Source: Caryophanales bacterium UBA6331
GTDB taxonomy: Bacteria > Bacillota_I > Bacilli_A > RF39 > UBA660
Assembly (NCBI GenBank): GCA_002438065.1
Contig: DJSP01000115.1
Location: 1-17,482, forward strand
DNA: 17,482 nt
Direction of reading: 5' to 3'
The number at the start of each line of letters is the position of its first letter. The first letter of the stretch is position 1. Below the pieces are notes generated by a model that worked only from the letters and a program-made list of their open reading frames with translations, made no database searches and had not been told where the DNA came from. The translations under genes were made by a program, and so were the position numbers. Below are positions 5,872-13,981 of the stretch, piece after piece.

Positions 5872-6200
5872 GCAACAGAATTATTGTTATAATTATTTTA
5901 GATGTGAGGTTATTATGTTAAAACTTTTAGATAAATATTTTACTTGGTCTGCTATTTATAGTTTCTTTTACGTTTAAAGTTCTTTTATTTAATATATAAT
6001 CTTTTTTATTTTATCACACTTAATAGTGATTTATATTTATTATAAATAAATTTTTATCTTTGAAAACTCGATGTTTATTTGCTGTAGACAGACCAATTTA
6101 GTCAAAAATTCGATAAAATTTTACGCAACATTTTTTTCTAATTTTATCATTTATTATCTTAATCACATTTTCAAATGTTTCAGTAAAGTTATTACATAAA
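5872..6200. other. Gene-free stretch downstream of the methyltransferase operon
   Basis: No convincing gene is present. A 20-codon plus-strand ORF (5915-5977, MLKLLDKYFTWSAIYSFFYV) has a GTGAGG ribosome-binding-like site and an upstream TATAAT (5888-5893). It matches nothing I know and is the only hint of plus-strand coding in the window. A weak terminator candidate lies at 6112-6148. Confidence 0.35.
6112..6148 (-). terminator. Weak AT-only terminator candidate after the methyltransferase gene
   Basis: GATAAAATT (6112-6120) and AATTTTATC (6140-6148) pair perfectly over 9 bp with a 19-base loop. On the minus strand GAATTTTTGA follows. It is the only hairpin close to the end (6201) of the long defence operon, but the stem is almost pure A-T. 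Confidence 0.3.
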
Positions 6201-7766
6201 TTATTTTAATCGTCTGCTAGTCAATTTATTTCTTATTTCTTTTATAATTTTTATTTCATGTTCACTTATAAATTCTTTTAACACTTTTGAATCTACAAAA
6301 TCTGTTATTTTTTCAACACTTTCATTATTTCTAACCATTTTATCTAGTTTTTTTAAATCGGCATCAGTTATTTTTTTATAAGGTAATGGTAATTCTTTAA
6401 ATTCACTTGGAGTTAATTCACAAACTCCTCCTCCGTAAAATCTACCACAATATTCTGACATAACCAAAGTCAACGAATTATAAAAACAAAAGCAAAAACT
6501 TTTCTTATCATATTTGTCTTTTAATCTTATATTATAAGAAATATCCGTCGTATAAATATTTGCTTCATTAATAACTAATTTAGGCATTTTATGATATCTT
6601 TTAAAAAACAAAACGTCACCCTTTTTTATTATTGGAACATTATACCATGGCTTATGTGTAGTGCATTTATATGTTTCATTAATTCTATTTTCTTCACCAA
6701 ATTTAATGTATTTAATAAGCTCTTTAGAATAATTTTGTTTTTCTTGATTTAATTTTAATAAAAAAACTTTTTTGTTTTGATTTATAAGTTCATTAAAATC
6801 ATTTATAGAAAAAAGAATTTTATTTCCAATTAAGCAACTTTTAGATATTATTGGAACACATTCAGCATTTGTATTATTAATAAACTCATTATTTTTTATG
6901 AAATAACTATTATTACCTGTAACAATTCCTGGTGATGTAAATCCAAAATCTGATATTTTCTGAAAAATACTACTTTTTGATTTAATTAATTCTGTTTCCT
7001 CATCACTAATGATGGAATTTGTCCATTTTTTTAATGGTTTATTTTTCATTATTTTACTTTCATAAATATAATTTTCTATATTGCTTTCATCTTCTACAAC
7101 TTTGTATTCTATGTATTCTTTATTATATTTTTCATCATTTGTCATATATAACAGGCAAACATCCTGTTCTATTAAAGGAAAAACCTTTTTGTTAAATACA
7201 GTTATTTCTATTTTGTTAAATTTTTCTTCTAAAAAGAGTCTTAATTTTTCTGAATAACAAACCTGAAGAAATTCAAATGGTAAAATAAAGTATATCGATC
7301 CTGTTTTTTTTAATAATTTAACTGAACCCAATATGAAGGACACCCATATATTTTCTATTCTAATCTTGTTGTTTGAAAAGAACTCTAATAATTTTTTTGA
7401 CTTAATCATAATTTCTTCATTAAGATTACTTTTTTTTATATAAGGTGGGTTTCCTATTATTATATCGTATTTCTTATTACAATTAAGTGAATATTCAATA
7501 AAATCACTGCAAATTACATTTAATTTATCAGATTTGTATTTATTATTTATAAAATCACATTTTTCTTGAAACAATTCTATACAATCAATCGATTTTGGTT
7601 CATGTTGTAATAACGGATTAAGAAATACCCCTTCTCCAACGGATGGCTCAAGTATATCAGAATTTGCAATGTTATCACTTATCTTTTTAACCATGCTAAT
7701 AGCTAGATTGTTTGGAGTGTAGTATTCACCTATTTCCTTTTTATTCAAATTATTCACCCTCTTCAT
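6201..7766 (-). CDS. N6-adenine DNA methyltransferase (Eco57I/TaqI-like, gamma type) with target-recognition domain
   Basis: This 521-aa protein would transfer a methyl group from S-adenosylmethionine to the N6 of adenine in a specific DNA site. Near the N-terminus are GEYYTP (residues 13-18), motif I LEPSVGEGVF (39-48) and catalytic motif IV NPPY (106-109). The order I before IV is the gamma class. The C-terminal half is a target-recognition domain, with GFTSPGIVTGNNSYF (275-289) and YGGGVCELTPSEFKELPLPY (444-463), a pattern typical of Eco57I/TaqI-like enzymes. The recognition sequence cannot be read. The longest frame starts at ATG 7766 and overlaps the HNH gene. However, AGAGGGTG lies six bases before an in-frame TTG at 7748, so translation may really begin there, one base after the HNH stop. 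No nuclease domain is fused. Confidence 0.88.
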   Translation of the reverse strand: MKRVNNLNKKEIGEYYTPNNLAISMVKKISDNIANSDILEPSVGEGVFLNPLLQHEPKSIDCIELFQEKCDFINNKYKSDKLNVICSDFIEYSLNCNKKYDIIIGNPPYIKKSNLNEEIMIKSKKLLEFFSNNKIRIENIWVSFILGSVKLLKKTGSIYFILPFEFLQVCYSEKLRLFLEEKFNKIEITVFNKKVFPLIEQDVCLLYMTNDEKYNKEYIEYKVVEDESNIENYIYESKIMKNKPLKKWTNSIISDEETELIKSKSSIFQKISDFGFTSPGIVTGNNSYFIKNNEFINNTNAECVPIISKSCLIGNKILFSINDFNELINQNKKVFLLKLNQEKQNYSKELIKYIKFGEENRINETYKCTTHKPWYNVPIIKKGDVLFFKRYHKMPKLVINEANIYTTDISYNIRLKDKYDKKSFCFCFYNSLTLVMSEYCGRFYGGGVCELTPSEFKELPLPYKKITDADLKKLDKMVRNNESVEKITDFVDSKVLKEFISEHEIKIIKEIRNKLTSRRLK

Positions 7767-8343
7767 ATTTTAGAAATCTGGTTAGTTCTTCTATTTCCTT
7801 AGAAATTTGATAAAAATTTTTATACTCATCTTTTGAAATATTTCCATTTTCAATTTTTTGATCAACAATCTTTTTGGTTTGATATAGTTTTTCAAGTTTC
7901 CATAATTCTTTTATTGGTCGAATATCAAATTTTAACTTTGTTATCATATATTTACCATAATCATAGTTGGAACAAATATCACCTGTTTCATTTCTAAAAA
8001 ATACTTTATCAAATTCTTCGGAAGCTGGGTCCACGTATCCTATGCTATCATCATGATACAAATTTAAGTCATTTATTGGCCAATCATCACTTTTATTTCT
8101 ATTGCAAATTGGACAACATAATACTAAATTAGTATAATCATTTTTTAGTTCAGGATATTTAGACTTTGGTCTGAAATGATCAATTTGAAAATTATCAAAA
8201 AAGTAACGTCTATTTTTTCCACAGTACCCACACAGGTCTTTAAAATCGATAATCAATTGTTGTTTATAACTTAAGTAGTTGTTTACAGATGGAATATTCA
8301 TACTTCTTCTAATTTTTACACTTCCATGCACTCTATTATTCAT
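7750..8343 (-). CDS. HNH endonuclease
   Basis: A 197-aa protein with an N-terminal HNH/beta-beta-alpha-metal nuclease domain. Residues 38-41 CGYC and 77-80 CPIC would hold a structural zinc. DHFRPKS (55-61) supplies the catalytic His, NL (72-73) and NRNKSD (81-86) complete the fold. The DHFRPKS...NL...CC..CN..K pattern is that of HNH proteins in defence loci, including McrA-like and PtuB-like (Septu) nucleases. The remaining 110 residues are helical and unrecognised. It sits between a receiver protein (23 bases upstream) and an adenine methyltransferase (overlapping or one base downstream). The natural reading is the nuclease of a restriction-modification pair. A GGTGAT ribosome binding site supports the start. 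Confidence 0.88.
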   Translation of the reverse strand: MNNRVHGSVKIRRSMNIPSVNNYLSYKQQLIIDFKDLCGYCGKNRRYFFDNFQIDHFRPKSKYPELKNDYTNLVLCCPICNRNKSDDWPINDLNLYHDDSIGYVDPASEEFDKVFFRNETGDICSNYDYGKYMITKLKFDIRPIKELWKLEKLYQTKKIVDQKIENGNISKDEYKNFYQISKEIEELTRFLKYEEGE

Positions 8344-8366
8344 ATTATATCACCACATATTTAAAT

Positions 8367-8981
8367 CTAATTTACATATTTATTTAGTTTATCTAGTAAA
8401 ATATCTATTTTCTCTTCAACAGTTGATTTCAATAATTCGCTTGGAATTTTATCAATTAAACCATATGAAACTAAAATTTTGTAAAGAAATATAAATCTCT
8501 CTTCATCTGCTGCATTTTTAAATCCCTTTGTGATTTTGATTGTTAATAAATCTTTATATTCTTCTAAACTAATTTGCTTTCTAGTTTCAAATACCTTAGC
8601 TCCATCTTTTATTTCTGCTATAAACTCTTTGTATTTAGGATCATCAATCCTCAATTCAATTATTGATTTCTCTTTTATATTATTTTTCATAACTAAATCG
8701 TCATTAATGTCATTTACAGAAGAAAATATTATACAGTGTAAATCAGGTACTTTATTATTAATGTATCTTATTAATTCACTTCCAGAAAAATCATACTTTT
8801 GTTGTAATTTATAATCGACTAACAAATAGTTAATTTTATTATCTAAAATCCATTCAAAAATGTCTTTAAATGTCAAACAATTTTCAGCATAAATAACGTC
8901 AATATCACTTCTTTTAAATTTTTTGATATATTTTGCAATCATGTCTTCTAAATCATCAACAAATCCAATTATATATTTCAT
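8367..8981 (-). CDS. Receiver-domain protein without a DNA-binding output domain
   Basis: A 204-aa protein whose first 120 residues look like a CheY-type receiver. They show the acidic pair in FVDD (D9, D10), the likely phosphoacceptor D56 in LLVDYKL, and the switch Ser in IIFSSVN (87-88). A Lys in IKEKS (about 103-105) may be the conserved lysine, though the match is loose. The C-terminal 80 residues are helical and show no helix-turn-helix or known output domain. It follows the histidine kinase gene by only 15 bases with a strong AGGGAGG ribosome binding site, so it is the probable phospho-partner. It precedes the HNH gene by 23 bases. I infer that phosphorylation changes its binding to a protein partner, perhaps the nuclease or methylase, rather than transcription. 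Confidence 0.75.
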   Translation of the reverse strand: MKYIIGFVDDLEDMIAKYIKKFKRSDIDVIYAENCLTFKDIFEWILDNKINYLLVDYKLQQKYDFSGSELIRYINNKVPDLHCIIFSSVNDINDDLVMKNNIKEKSIIELRIDDPKYKEFIAEIKDGAKVFETRKQISLEEYKDLLTIKITKGFKNAADEERFIFLYKILVSYGLIDKIPSELLKSTVEEKIDILLDKLNKYVN

Positions 8982-8996
8982 TATATGCCTCCCTTT

Positions 8997-11207
8997 TTAA
9001 AAACTAATTATTACTTTATATCCAACTTTCCTCGTTTTATTATCAGATAAATCAATTGTGCCATTATAATATTTAACAATTTTATTAACAATCCACAATC
9101 CCATACCTGTTCCAATTAATTCACCACTATCATTTCTTTTATCTGTTTCAAATGCCTCTAGTATTTTTTCTGGATTATTTTTATAGGCATCACTTAACCC
9201 TCTTCCATTGTCTTCATACACTAATAGTATTTTCTCATTTTCCATTTTTAAGCTAATATTAATATTTGGTACTCTTTGATTTGTAACAGCTGCAACGCTA
9301 TTAGTAATTAAATTACTAATAATGCTTTCGATTTCATATGGATAGCAGCGCATCTTAATACTATTATCTCCTTTAAAATTTATATTTATGTTTTGAATTT
9401 TAAGATTTTTTTTCCAAATTTCAATATATTTATCTAATAATTCATATAAATTTATAGATTTCAATATTCTTTTATCTTTTGTTATGGAATCAATTGTAAC
9501 TTTGTACCAACAGTTCATTGTTTCTTTATATTTTATTGCTTCTTCAATATTTTTTAATGCTTCTTCTTTATCATTGTCTAAAGATAATGCTTCCTCTGCA
9601 GTACTCAAACACATTCCAATACTATGGACAGCGGTTTTAGTTTCATGAACATATGAGTTAGTAATAATGCCAGATGTTGCCAATAACATTAACATTTTAT
9701 TTTCGTCAGTTAAGTTTTGTATTATATCTTCTTTCTCTTCTATTACAATTTTCGCTTTACTTTTTTCAATCAAACTATTATAAGCATTATTGTCATTATT
9801 TGAATTGTTAATTATTTCAGCCTGATAAACTTCGGAAGGATTCATCAATTTATAATAATCAGATAATTTTCTTCCTACATATTGTCTATCACGTTCAAAA
9901 ATACTAATAATAGATATCAAAATCTCTTTTAATAATTTAAATGCTTTAGTTTCAACAATTCCTTCTCTATTCGATTGATCTGGTAAACTAATATTGGTTC
10001 TCGAAATCTTAATATTCCCATACATTTGCTCTGCTGCAACCCTCCAAGCTCCGCTCGGGTGAGAAATAGCGGCAGGCGAAGCAGACTTCCTATTCGATAA
10101 CAATAACCAATCAAAACTTGAGGATTTAGCCTCGCCGTATGGTCTAATTCTAAAATTGTCTCTATATATTTTGATGCCACCAAAAGTTTCAGAATATTTT
10201 TTTCTTCCAGTTATTTCTTTATAGAAAAACTTTTCTTTATCAGTTTTTGTAAAACTATTTTTATAAAAATAAAATTCTCCACTAAAACTTCCTAATGATT
10301 CAATTACTTTTTGTTCTGCACCAGGTACTAGTTCTGAAATTGATAAATCCATACTAATAGATTTACCGCGAAAATATTCTATATCTTGTTTTGTAAATCC
10401 TGATTTTTTCATTACATCATCAAACTTATCGCCAAAATCAAATTCGTTTCTATCAACAAGTATTTTAACAGTACTATTATTGTATTTAAAAGAAATTTTA
10501 TAATCATATGAATCAATTGTATTTGGAATTATTTCTGAATCAGATAAATCTTTTCCATCTTCCAAAAAATAGATTTTAAATTCATTTTCTATGTTTGCTG
10601 GTATTAATGAAATTAAGCTTTGTCTTATATCTGAAATTATTGTATTATTCCACTCTTCATTTAAATGTGTAAGTTTGAATATCGTTCCAGTATTAAAATT
10701 TGATATGAAATCATCATTTATTTCACTTATATTTAAACTCTTTAAAAATTTTTTTACATTCAAAGTCGGTTTATTATCAATATCAGCGGTTATTTCTGTT
10801 ATATTTTTTTCATGATTAAATGTATTCCAATTAACTCTCCATAGTATACTTCCATTATATGTAGTTGTATACATTTCACAATTTTCACTTACACGATCAA
10901 GTGCAAATCTTCCTATTCCTTTAGCTCCAGTTTGAATTCTACCTTTTTCAGTATGAAAATCATTAACTTTTGTAGAATTGCCTATAGTCATCCAATTATT
11001 AATAATTATGTCCTCAGTCATTCCGCATCCATTATCTGCAATTAATAAATATTTATCTTTAGAATTATAATATATTAAGCAAATGGTTGCATCTGCATCA
11101 TAAGTATTTTTTACTAATTCCAAAATTGCACCATCAAGTTTTGATACATTTTCTCTGCCAATAAGCCTAGCTGCATAAGCATTTACATTAAAATGGATTT
11201 TTTTCAT
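8997..11207 (-). CDS. Cytoplasmic histidine kinase with two GHKL ATPase modules (Hsp90/MORC-like N-terminus)
   Basis: A large soluble protein of 736 aa. The start at 11207 is chosen because GAGGGAGTG precedes it; the longer frame from 11237 has no such site. The N-terminal module is an Hsp90/MutL/MORC-type ATPase: ELVKNTYDADA (residues 30-40), ADNGCGM (58-64), GAKGIGRF (94-101). A second-domain signature follows: YRDNFRIRPYG (348-358), ISRTN, and SNREGIVE. The C-terminal half is a histidine kinase with a probable phospho-His at 521 in YVHETKTAVHSIG, N box SNLITNSVAA (631-640), G1 box EDNGRG (665-670) and G2 GTGMGLWIV (699-707). No transmembrane or periplasmic segments are present, so any signal is intracellular. 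Its partner is presumably the receiver 15 bases downstream. The N-terminal ATPase may be the sensor, for example of DNA or nucleotides; that is inference. Confidence 0.87.
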   Translation of the reverse strand: MKKIHFNVNAYAARLIGRENVSKLDGAILELVKNTYDADATICLIYYNSKDKYLLIADNGCGMTEDIIINNWMTIGNSTKVNDFHTEKGRIQTGAKGIGRFALDRVSENCEMYTTTYNGSILWRVNWNTFNHEKNITEITADIDNKPTLNVKKFLKSLNISEINDDFISNFNTGTIFKLTHLNEEWNNTIISDIRQSLISLIPANIENEFKIYFLEDGKDLSDSEIIPNTIDSYDYKISFKYNNSTVKILVDRNEFDFGDKFDDVMKKSGFTKQDIEYFRGKSISMDLSISELVPGAEQKVIESLGSFSGEFYFYKNSFTKTDKEKFFYKEITGRKKYSETFGGIKIYRDNFRIRPYGEAKSSSFDWLLLSNRKSASPAAISHPSGAWRVAAEQMYGNIKISRTNISLPDQSNREGIVETKAFKLLKEILISIISIFERDRQYVGRKLSDYYKLMNPSEVYQAEIINNSNNDNNAYNSLIEKSKAKIVIEEKEDIIQNLTDENKMLMLLATSGIITNSYVHETKTAVHSIGMCLSTAEEALSLDNDKEEALKNIEEAIKYKETMNCWYKVTIDSITKDKRILKSINLYELLDKYIEIWKKNLKIQNININFKGDNSIKMRCYPYEIESIISNLITNSVAAVTNQRVPNINISLKMENEKILLVYEDNGRGLSDAYKNNPEKILEAFETDKRNDSGELIGTGMGLWIVNKIVKYYNGTIDLSDNKTRKVGYKVIISF

Positions 11208-11274
11208 ATAATCACTCCCTCTATAGTATATAAACAATTACTAATGAATTATTATATCTTATATCTTAATTCTT
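11208..11274 (-). promoter_or_regulatory. 67-base junction between dpnB and the kinase gene
   Basis: This is the widest gap in the seven-gene tract. It contains AGATATAAGATATAAT and a TATACT, candidate -10 elements without good -35 boxes, and the GAGGGAGTG ribosome binding site of the kinase. No terminator hairpin is seen, so read-through from the DpnII genes is likely, perhaps with a weak internal start. Confidence 0.3.
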
Positions 11275-12210
11275 TTATTTAAAATATTCTTCAATTATTT
11301 CATCTAACATACCATATTTAGCTAAATGATAATTTAATAAATAATCTAAATTTCTAAAACCCTTTTTTAGTTGATTTTTGTCTTTATTATCCCAACAAAA
11401 TCCATCCGTAAGTAAAACAAAACCAATTCCTAATTTCTTTAAATCGTTTTGCCTGTTTATATAACTATCAATTATTTCCTCAGGTTTTGAACCACCGCGA
11501 TAAAAATAATCGACCTCTATATTTAATACTTTGTCTCCTTTTACTAAAATAAAATCTGCTTTTCGATTAGCAACATCTTCATTGATATCAAATCCCATTT
11601 TTTTCAAAATTTTAAATTGTTTTTGAACAATCAATTGAATTTCATAATGTTCACATATCTCTGATATTATGGGTTCACAAGCAAATTCAAATGCCTTGCC
11701 GCCACGATTTTTTCTTCCATTAGAATCTAGCCCAACTAAAACTCCTATCACATAATCTATAACACTTTTTTCTAATAGATTTTCAAATAAATCTTTTAAA
11801 CCCATTTTTTCAAAAAATATATAATAAATTTCTATATTATCCTCACTAATTCCTTGTTTTATTAGGTTTATATCAAAGTTATATGAATAAAAATCATCTT
11901 CATCTAAATCTTCATTTACTACTTTTAGTTCATTTTTTCCTTTCCATACTCCTTTTCTTTCATCTTTAGATAATGCAAATAAAAGTGGAAAAGTTGCTAT
12001 TACAGTTGGTACTTTTCTAACTAATTCAACAAATTTTTCATGTATATTATTGCATCTAATTAGCACATTCATAGCATTTAATTCTATTTCAAATTGCTTA
12101 TAATCTAGTGCATTATTCCAGTCGACATAAAAATTAAATCCTCTATTAGTTGCAACTAAATTATTAACAAATTTTTCAGATAATTCTTCTATATTAATAT
12201 CTTTATACAT
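11275..12210 (-). CDS. dpnB: DpnII-type restriction endonuclease (GATC)
   Basis: A 311-aa type II endonuclease of the DpnII family, which cuts unmethylated GATC in double-stranded DNA. Family marks are the N-terminal region to about residue 100 with PTVIATFPLLFALSKDER, the NRGGKAFE motif (168-175), and a PD-(D/E)XK-like core RKADFIL (216-222) with NIEVDYFY (230-237), where DpnII-like enzymes typically have IE(V/T)NFY. D219 and E232 are the likely metal ligands. Length is close to DpnII (288 aa) and the protein appears intact. Its ATG overlaps the dpnA stop by eight bases (ATGTATAA), indicating coupled translation. The order methylase, second methylase, endonuclease is that of the pneumococcal DpnII locus. 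Confidence 0.92.
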   Translation of the reverse strand: MYKDINIEELSEKFVNNLVATNRGFNFYVDWNNALDYKQFEIELNAMNVLIRCNNIHEKFVELVRKVPTVIATFPLLFALSKDERKGVWKGKNELKVVNEDLDEDDFYSYNFDINLIKQGISEDNIEIYYIFFEKMGLKDLFENLLEKSVIDYVIGVLVGLDSNGRKNRGGKAFEFACEPIISEICEHYEIQLIVQKQFKILKKMGFDINEDVANRKADFILVKGDKVLNIEVDYFYRGGSKPEEIIDSYINRQNDLKKLGIGFVLLTDGFCWDNKDKNQLKKGFRNLDYLLNYHLAKYGMLDEIIEEYFK

Positions 12211-12973
12211 TTTTATTAATTTCCTTTCTTTTGATTGTTAAGTCTAAGTATTCTTTTTCTAAATCTATACCAATATACTTTCTATTTAATTTATTTGCTA
12301 CTATTCCAGTAGTACCACTTCCATTAAAAGGGTCTAATATTAAATCTCCTGCATCTGTAGAAGCTAATATTATCTTTTCTAATATTGCGATAGGTTTTTG
12401 TGTTGGATGCTTTCCACATTTTTTCTCACTTGGTCTGGTTAATGATGTTTTCCAAACGTCTTTTGCTTGCTTATTCCCATTAAGTTCTTTCATTAAATCA
12501 TAATTAAATTTATGTTTTGCATTTTTGATATCTTTTTTTGCCCATAGTATTGTTTCAGTTGAATGAACAAAATATCTACAACTTATATTTGGTGGAGGAT
12601 TCAATTTTTCCCATGTTATATTATTAATTATTTTGAATCCTTCTTGTTCTAATGCCATTCCTATTGAATAAATATTATGCATTGTACCGCTTATCCAAAT
12701 TGTACCATTATCTTTTAGTATCTTGTAACATTGTTTTATCCATTTTCTATTAAATTTATGTTTTTCGGATATGTTTATTTTTTTATCCCAATCTCCCTTA
12801 TTTACAGAGACCATTTTACCACCACTACAAGATATTCCATCTCCAGATAAAAAATATGGCGGATCTGCGAATATCATATCTATACTTTTAGACTCTATTT
12901 TATTTAGTTCTTTCAAGGAATCACCTAATATTAATTTAAAATTATCTGTTTCGTAATAATATTTTTTTCTCAT
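12203..12973 (-). CDS. dpnA: DpnA-type adenine methyltransferase of the DpnII system
   Basis: A 256-aa beta-class N6-adenine methyltransferase: catalytic motif DPPY (residues 37-40) comes first, and the S-adenosylmethionine motif LDPFNGSGTTG (213-223) lies near the C-terminus, followed by YIGIDLEKEY. Also conserved are CGKHPTQKP (186-194) and the SGG-rich loop after DPPY. This is the second methylase of DpnII loci. DpnA of Streptococcus pneumoniae methylates GATC and also acts on single-stranded DNA, which protects incoming transforming DNA; whether this organism is competent is not visible here. A GGAGG site precedes the ATG. The gene follows dpnM by 25 bases and overlaps dpnB. Confidence 0.92.
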   Translation of the reverse strand: MRKKYYYETDNFKLILGDSLKELNKIESKSIDMIFADPPYFLSGDGISCSGGKMVSVNKGDWDKKINISEKHKFNRKWIKQCYKILKDNGTIWISGTMHNIYSIGMALEQEGFKIINNITWEKLNPPPNISCRYFVHSTETILWAKKDIKNAKHKFNYDLMKELNGNKQAKDVWKTSLTRPSEKKCGKHPTQKPIAILEKIILASTDAGDLILDPFNGSGTTGIVANKLNRKYIGIDLEKEYLDLTIKRKEINKNV

Positions 12974-12998
12974 TGGCTAAATCCTCCAATACTTTTTT

Positions 12999-13847
12999 CT
13001 AGAATCCCTTTTTATTTGTATAATTGGTTATAATAACTTCTTCAACAATTCCTCTGTCTTTGGCTTTGGCACCTATATTTCTTTGTGCTTCTATATAATT
13101 AAAATTATAATCTTTATATAATTCTTTTACTAAAGAAGTATTATAATTTGATAACATTACATAACATCCTCTTTTATCTAAATCTTTAAATACATTGGAT
13201 AGTCTTTTTTGTTCTTCTTTTCCAAAACCATTTTCGGTATAACTGTTAAATGTAGAGGTATCTGAATCATATGGTGGATCAAAATATATAAAATCACCTT
13301 TTTTTGCATCTTTTACCGCAGTTTCAAAATCAGCAGATAAGATTTTAATATCATTTAAATTTAAAAATGAATAAACTATTCCTAAATTGATTCCATCATA
13401 TGTATTTATCTTTGATTTTTTACCAAAAGGTACATTAAATTCATTTTTACTATTTACTCTATATAAACCATTAAAGCAAGCTTTATTCAAATAAATTGTT
13501 CTTGCAGCTCTTTTGTAATCTGCTAATTTATTAAATTTCTTTTTATCTTTATCTAAATTTCTTATTTCATAGTAATATTCTTCTGAATGATTCGTTTCAT
13601 GTTTATTTAATTCTTTACACATTAAATTAAAATTTCTTTCATCTTTGATGCATTTATAAACATTCATTAATTCTATATTGTAATCGTTAATAACGGCATT
13701 TTTGGGAGCTAATTCAAATAACATTGCTCCACCACCTACAAAAGGTTCATAATATGTATCATAATTATCAGGAGATAATTTAATTAATTTATCTATTATA
13801 GACCTTTTGCCGCCAGCCCACTTAACGAATGGTTTTCCTTTTAACAT
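12999..13847 (-). CDS. dpnM: Dam-family GATC adenine methyltransferase (DpnM)
   Basis: A 282-aa alpha-class Dam methyltransferase, first gene of the DpnII system; it methylates adenine in GATC and protects the host from the endonuclease. Motifs: FVKWAGGK (7-14, the Dam family N-terminal S-adenosylmethionine motif), YYEPFVGGGAMLFEL (32-46, motif I), AARTIYLNKACFNGLYR (114-130) and catalytic DPPY (190-193). Length and order match DpnM (284 aa). A textbook AGGAGG site stands five bases before the ATG, the strongest in the operon. Placing the protective methylase first ensures it is made before the nuclease. No controller (C) protein gene is seen. Confidence 0.94.
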   Translation of the reverse strand: MLKGKPFVKWAGGKRSIIDKLIKLSPDNYDTYYEPFVGGGAMLFELAPKNAVINDYNIELMNVYKCIKDERNFNLMCKELNKHETNHSEEYYYEIRNLDKDKKKFNKLADYKRAARTIYLNKACFNGLYRVNSKNEFNVPFGKKSKINTYDGINLGIVYSFLNLNDIKILSADFETAVKDAKKGDFIYFDPPYDSDTSTFNSYTENGFGKEEQKRLSNVFKDLDKRGCYVMLSNYNTSLVKELYKDYNFNYIEAQRNIGAKAKDRGIVEEVIITNYTNKKGF

Positions 13848-13981
13848 TTTTTCCTCCTAACTACATCTAATTATAACATAATTTTTACCAATTTATCTGA
13901 ATTATAATGATTATATCTTATTGTTTTTCATACAAAAAAGTTGTATCATTAATATAAAATAAATTATTTAGATGTTATAGA
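13848..13981 (-). promoter_or_regulatory. Promoter region of the DpnII/kinase operon
   Basis: On the minus strand an extended -10, TGTTATAAT (TATAAT at 13870-13875), lies ahead of the AGGAGG site (13853-13858), giving a leader of only about 16 bases before the dpnM ATG. No good -35 is present at 17 bases. Two further TATAAT boxes occur at 13901-13906 and 13910-13915. A 6-bp inverted repeat, ATACAA/TTGTAT with a five-base loop (13930-13946), lies upstream and could be an operator. It lacks a T-tract, so it is not a clear terminator for the FtsK-like gene. Confidence 0.5.

Noticed and set aside
5915..5977. Plus-strand 20-codon ORF with a GTGAGG site and upstream TATAAT, possible small toxin-like peptide
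   Set aside because: Very short, no recognisable family, weak -35, and such ORFs arise easily in AT-rich spacer; mentioned only within the intergenic entry.
7750..8343. Septu (PtuA/PtuB) system based on the HNH protein
   Set aside because: Septu needs a PtuA ABC/SMC-type ATPase partner; none is present, and the neighbouring genes are a receiver and a methyltransferase.
9929..10183. Alternative-frame minus-strand ORF of 84 codons inside the kinase gene
   Set aside because: It lies wholly within the kinase coding sequence, where conserved motifs show the kinase frame is the real one; the ORF is made possible by the local GC-rich patch.
13930..13946. ATACAA/TTGTAT hairpin as terminator of the FtsK-like gene
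   Set aside because: Only six base pairs and no T-tract on the minus strand; kept only as a possible operator in the promoter entry.
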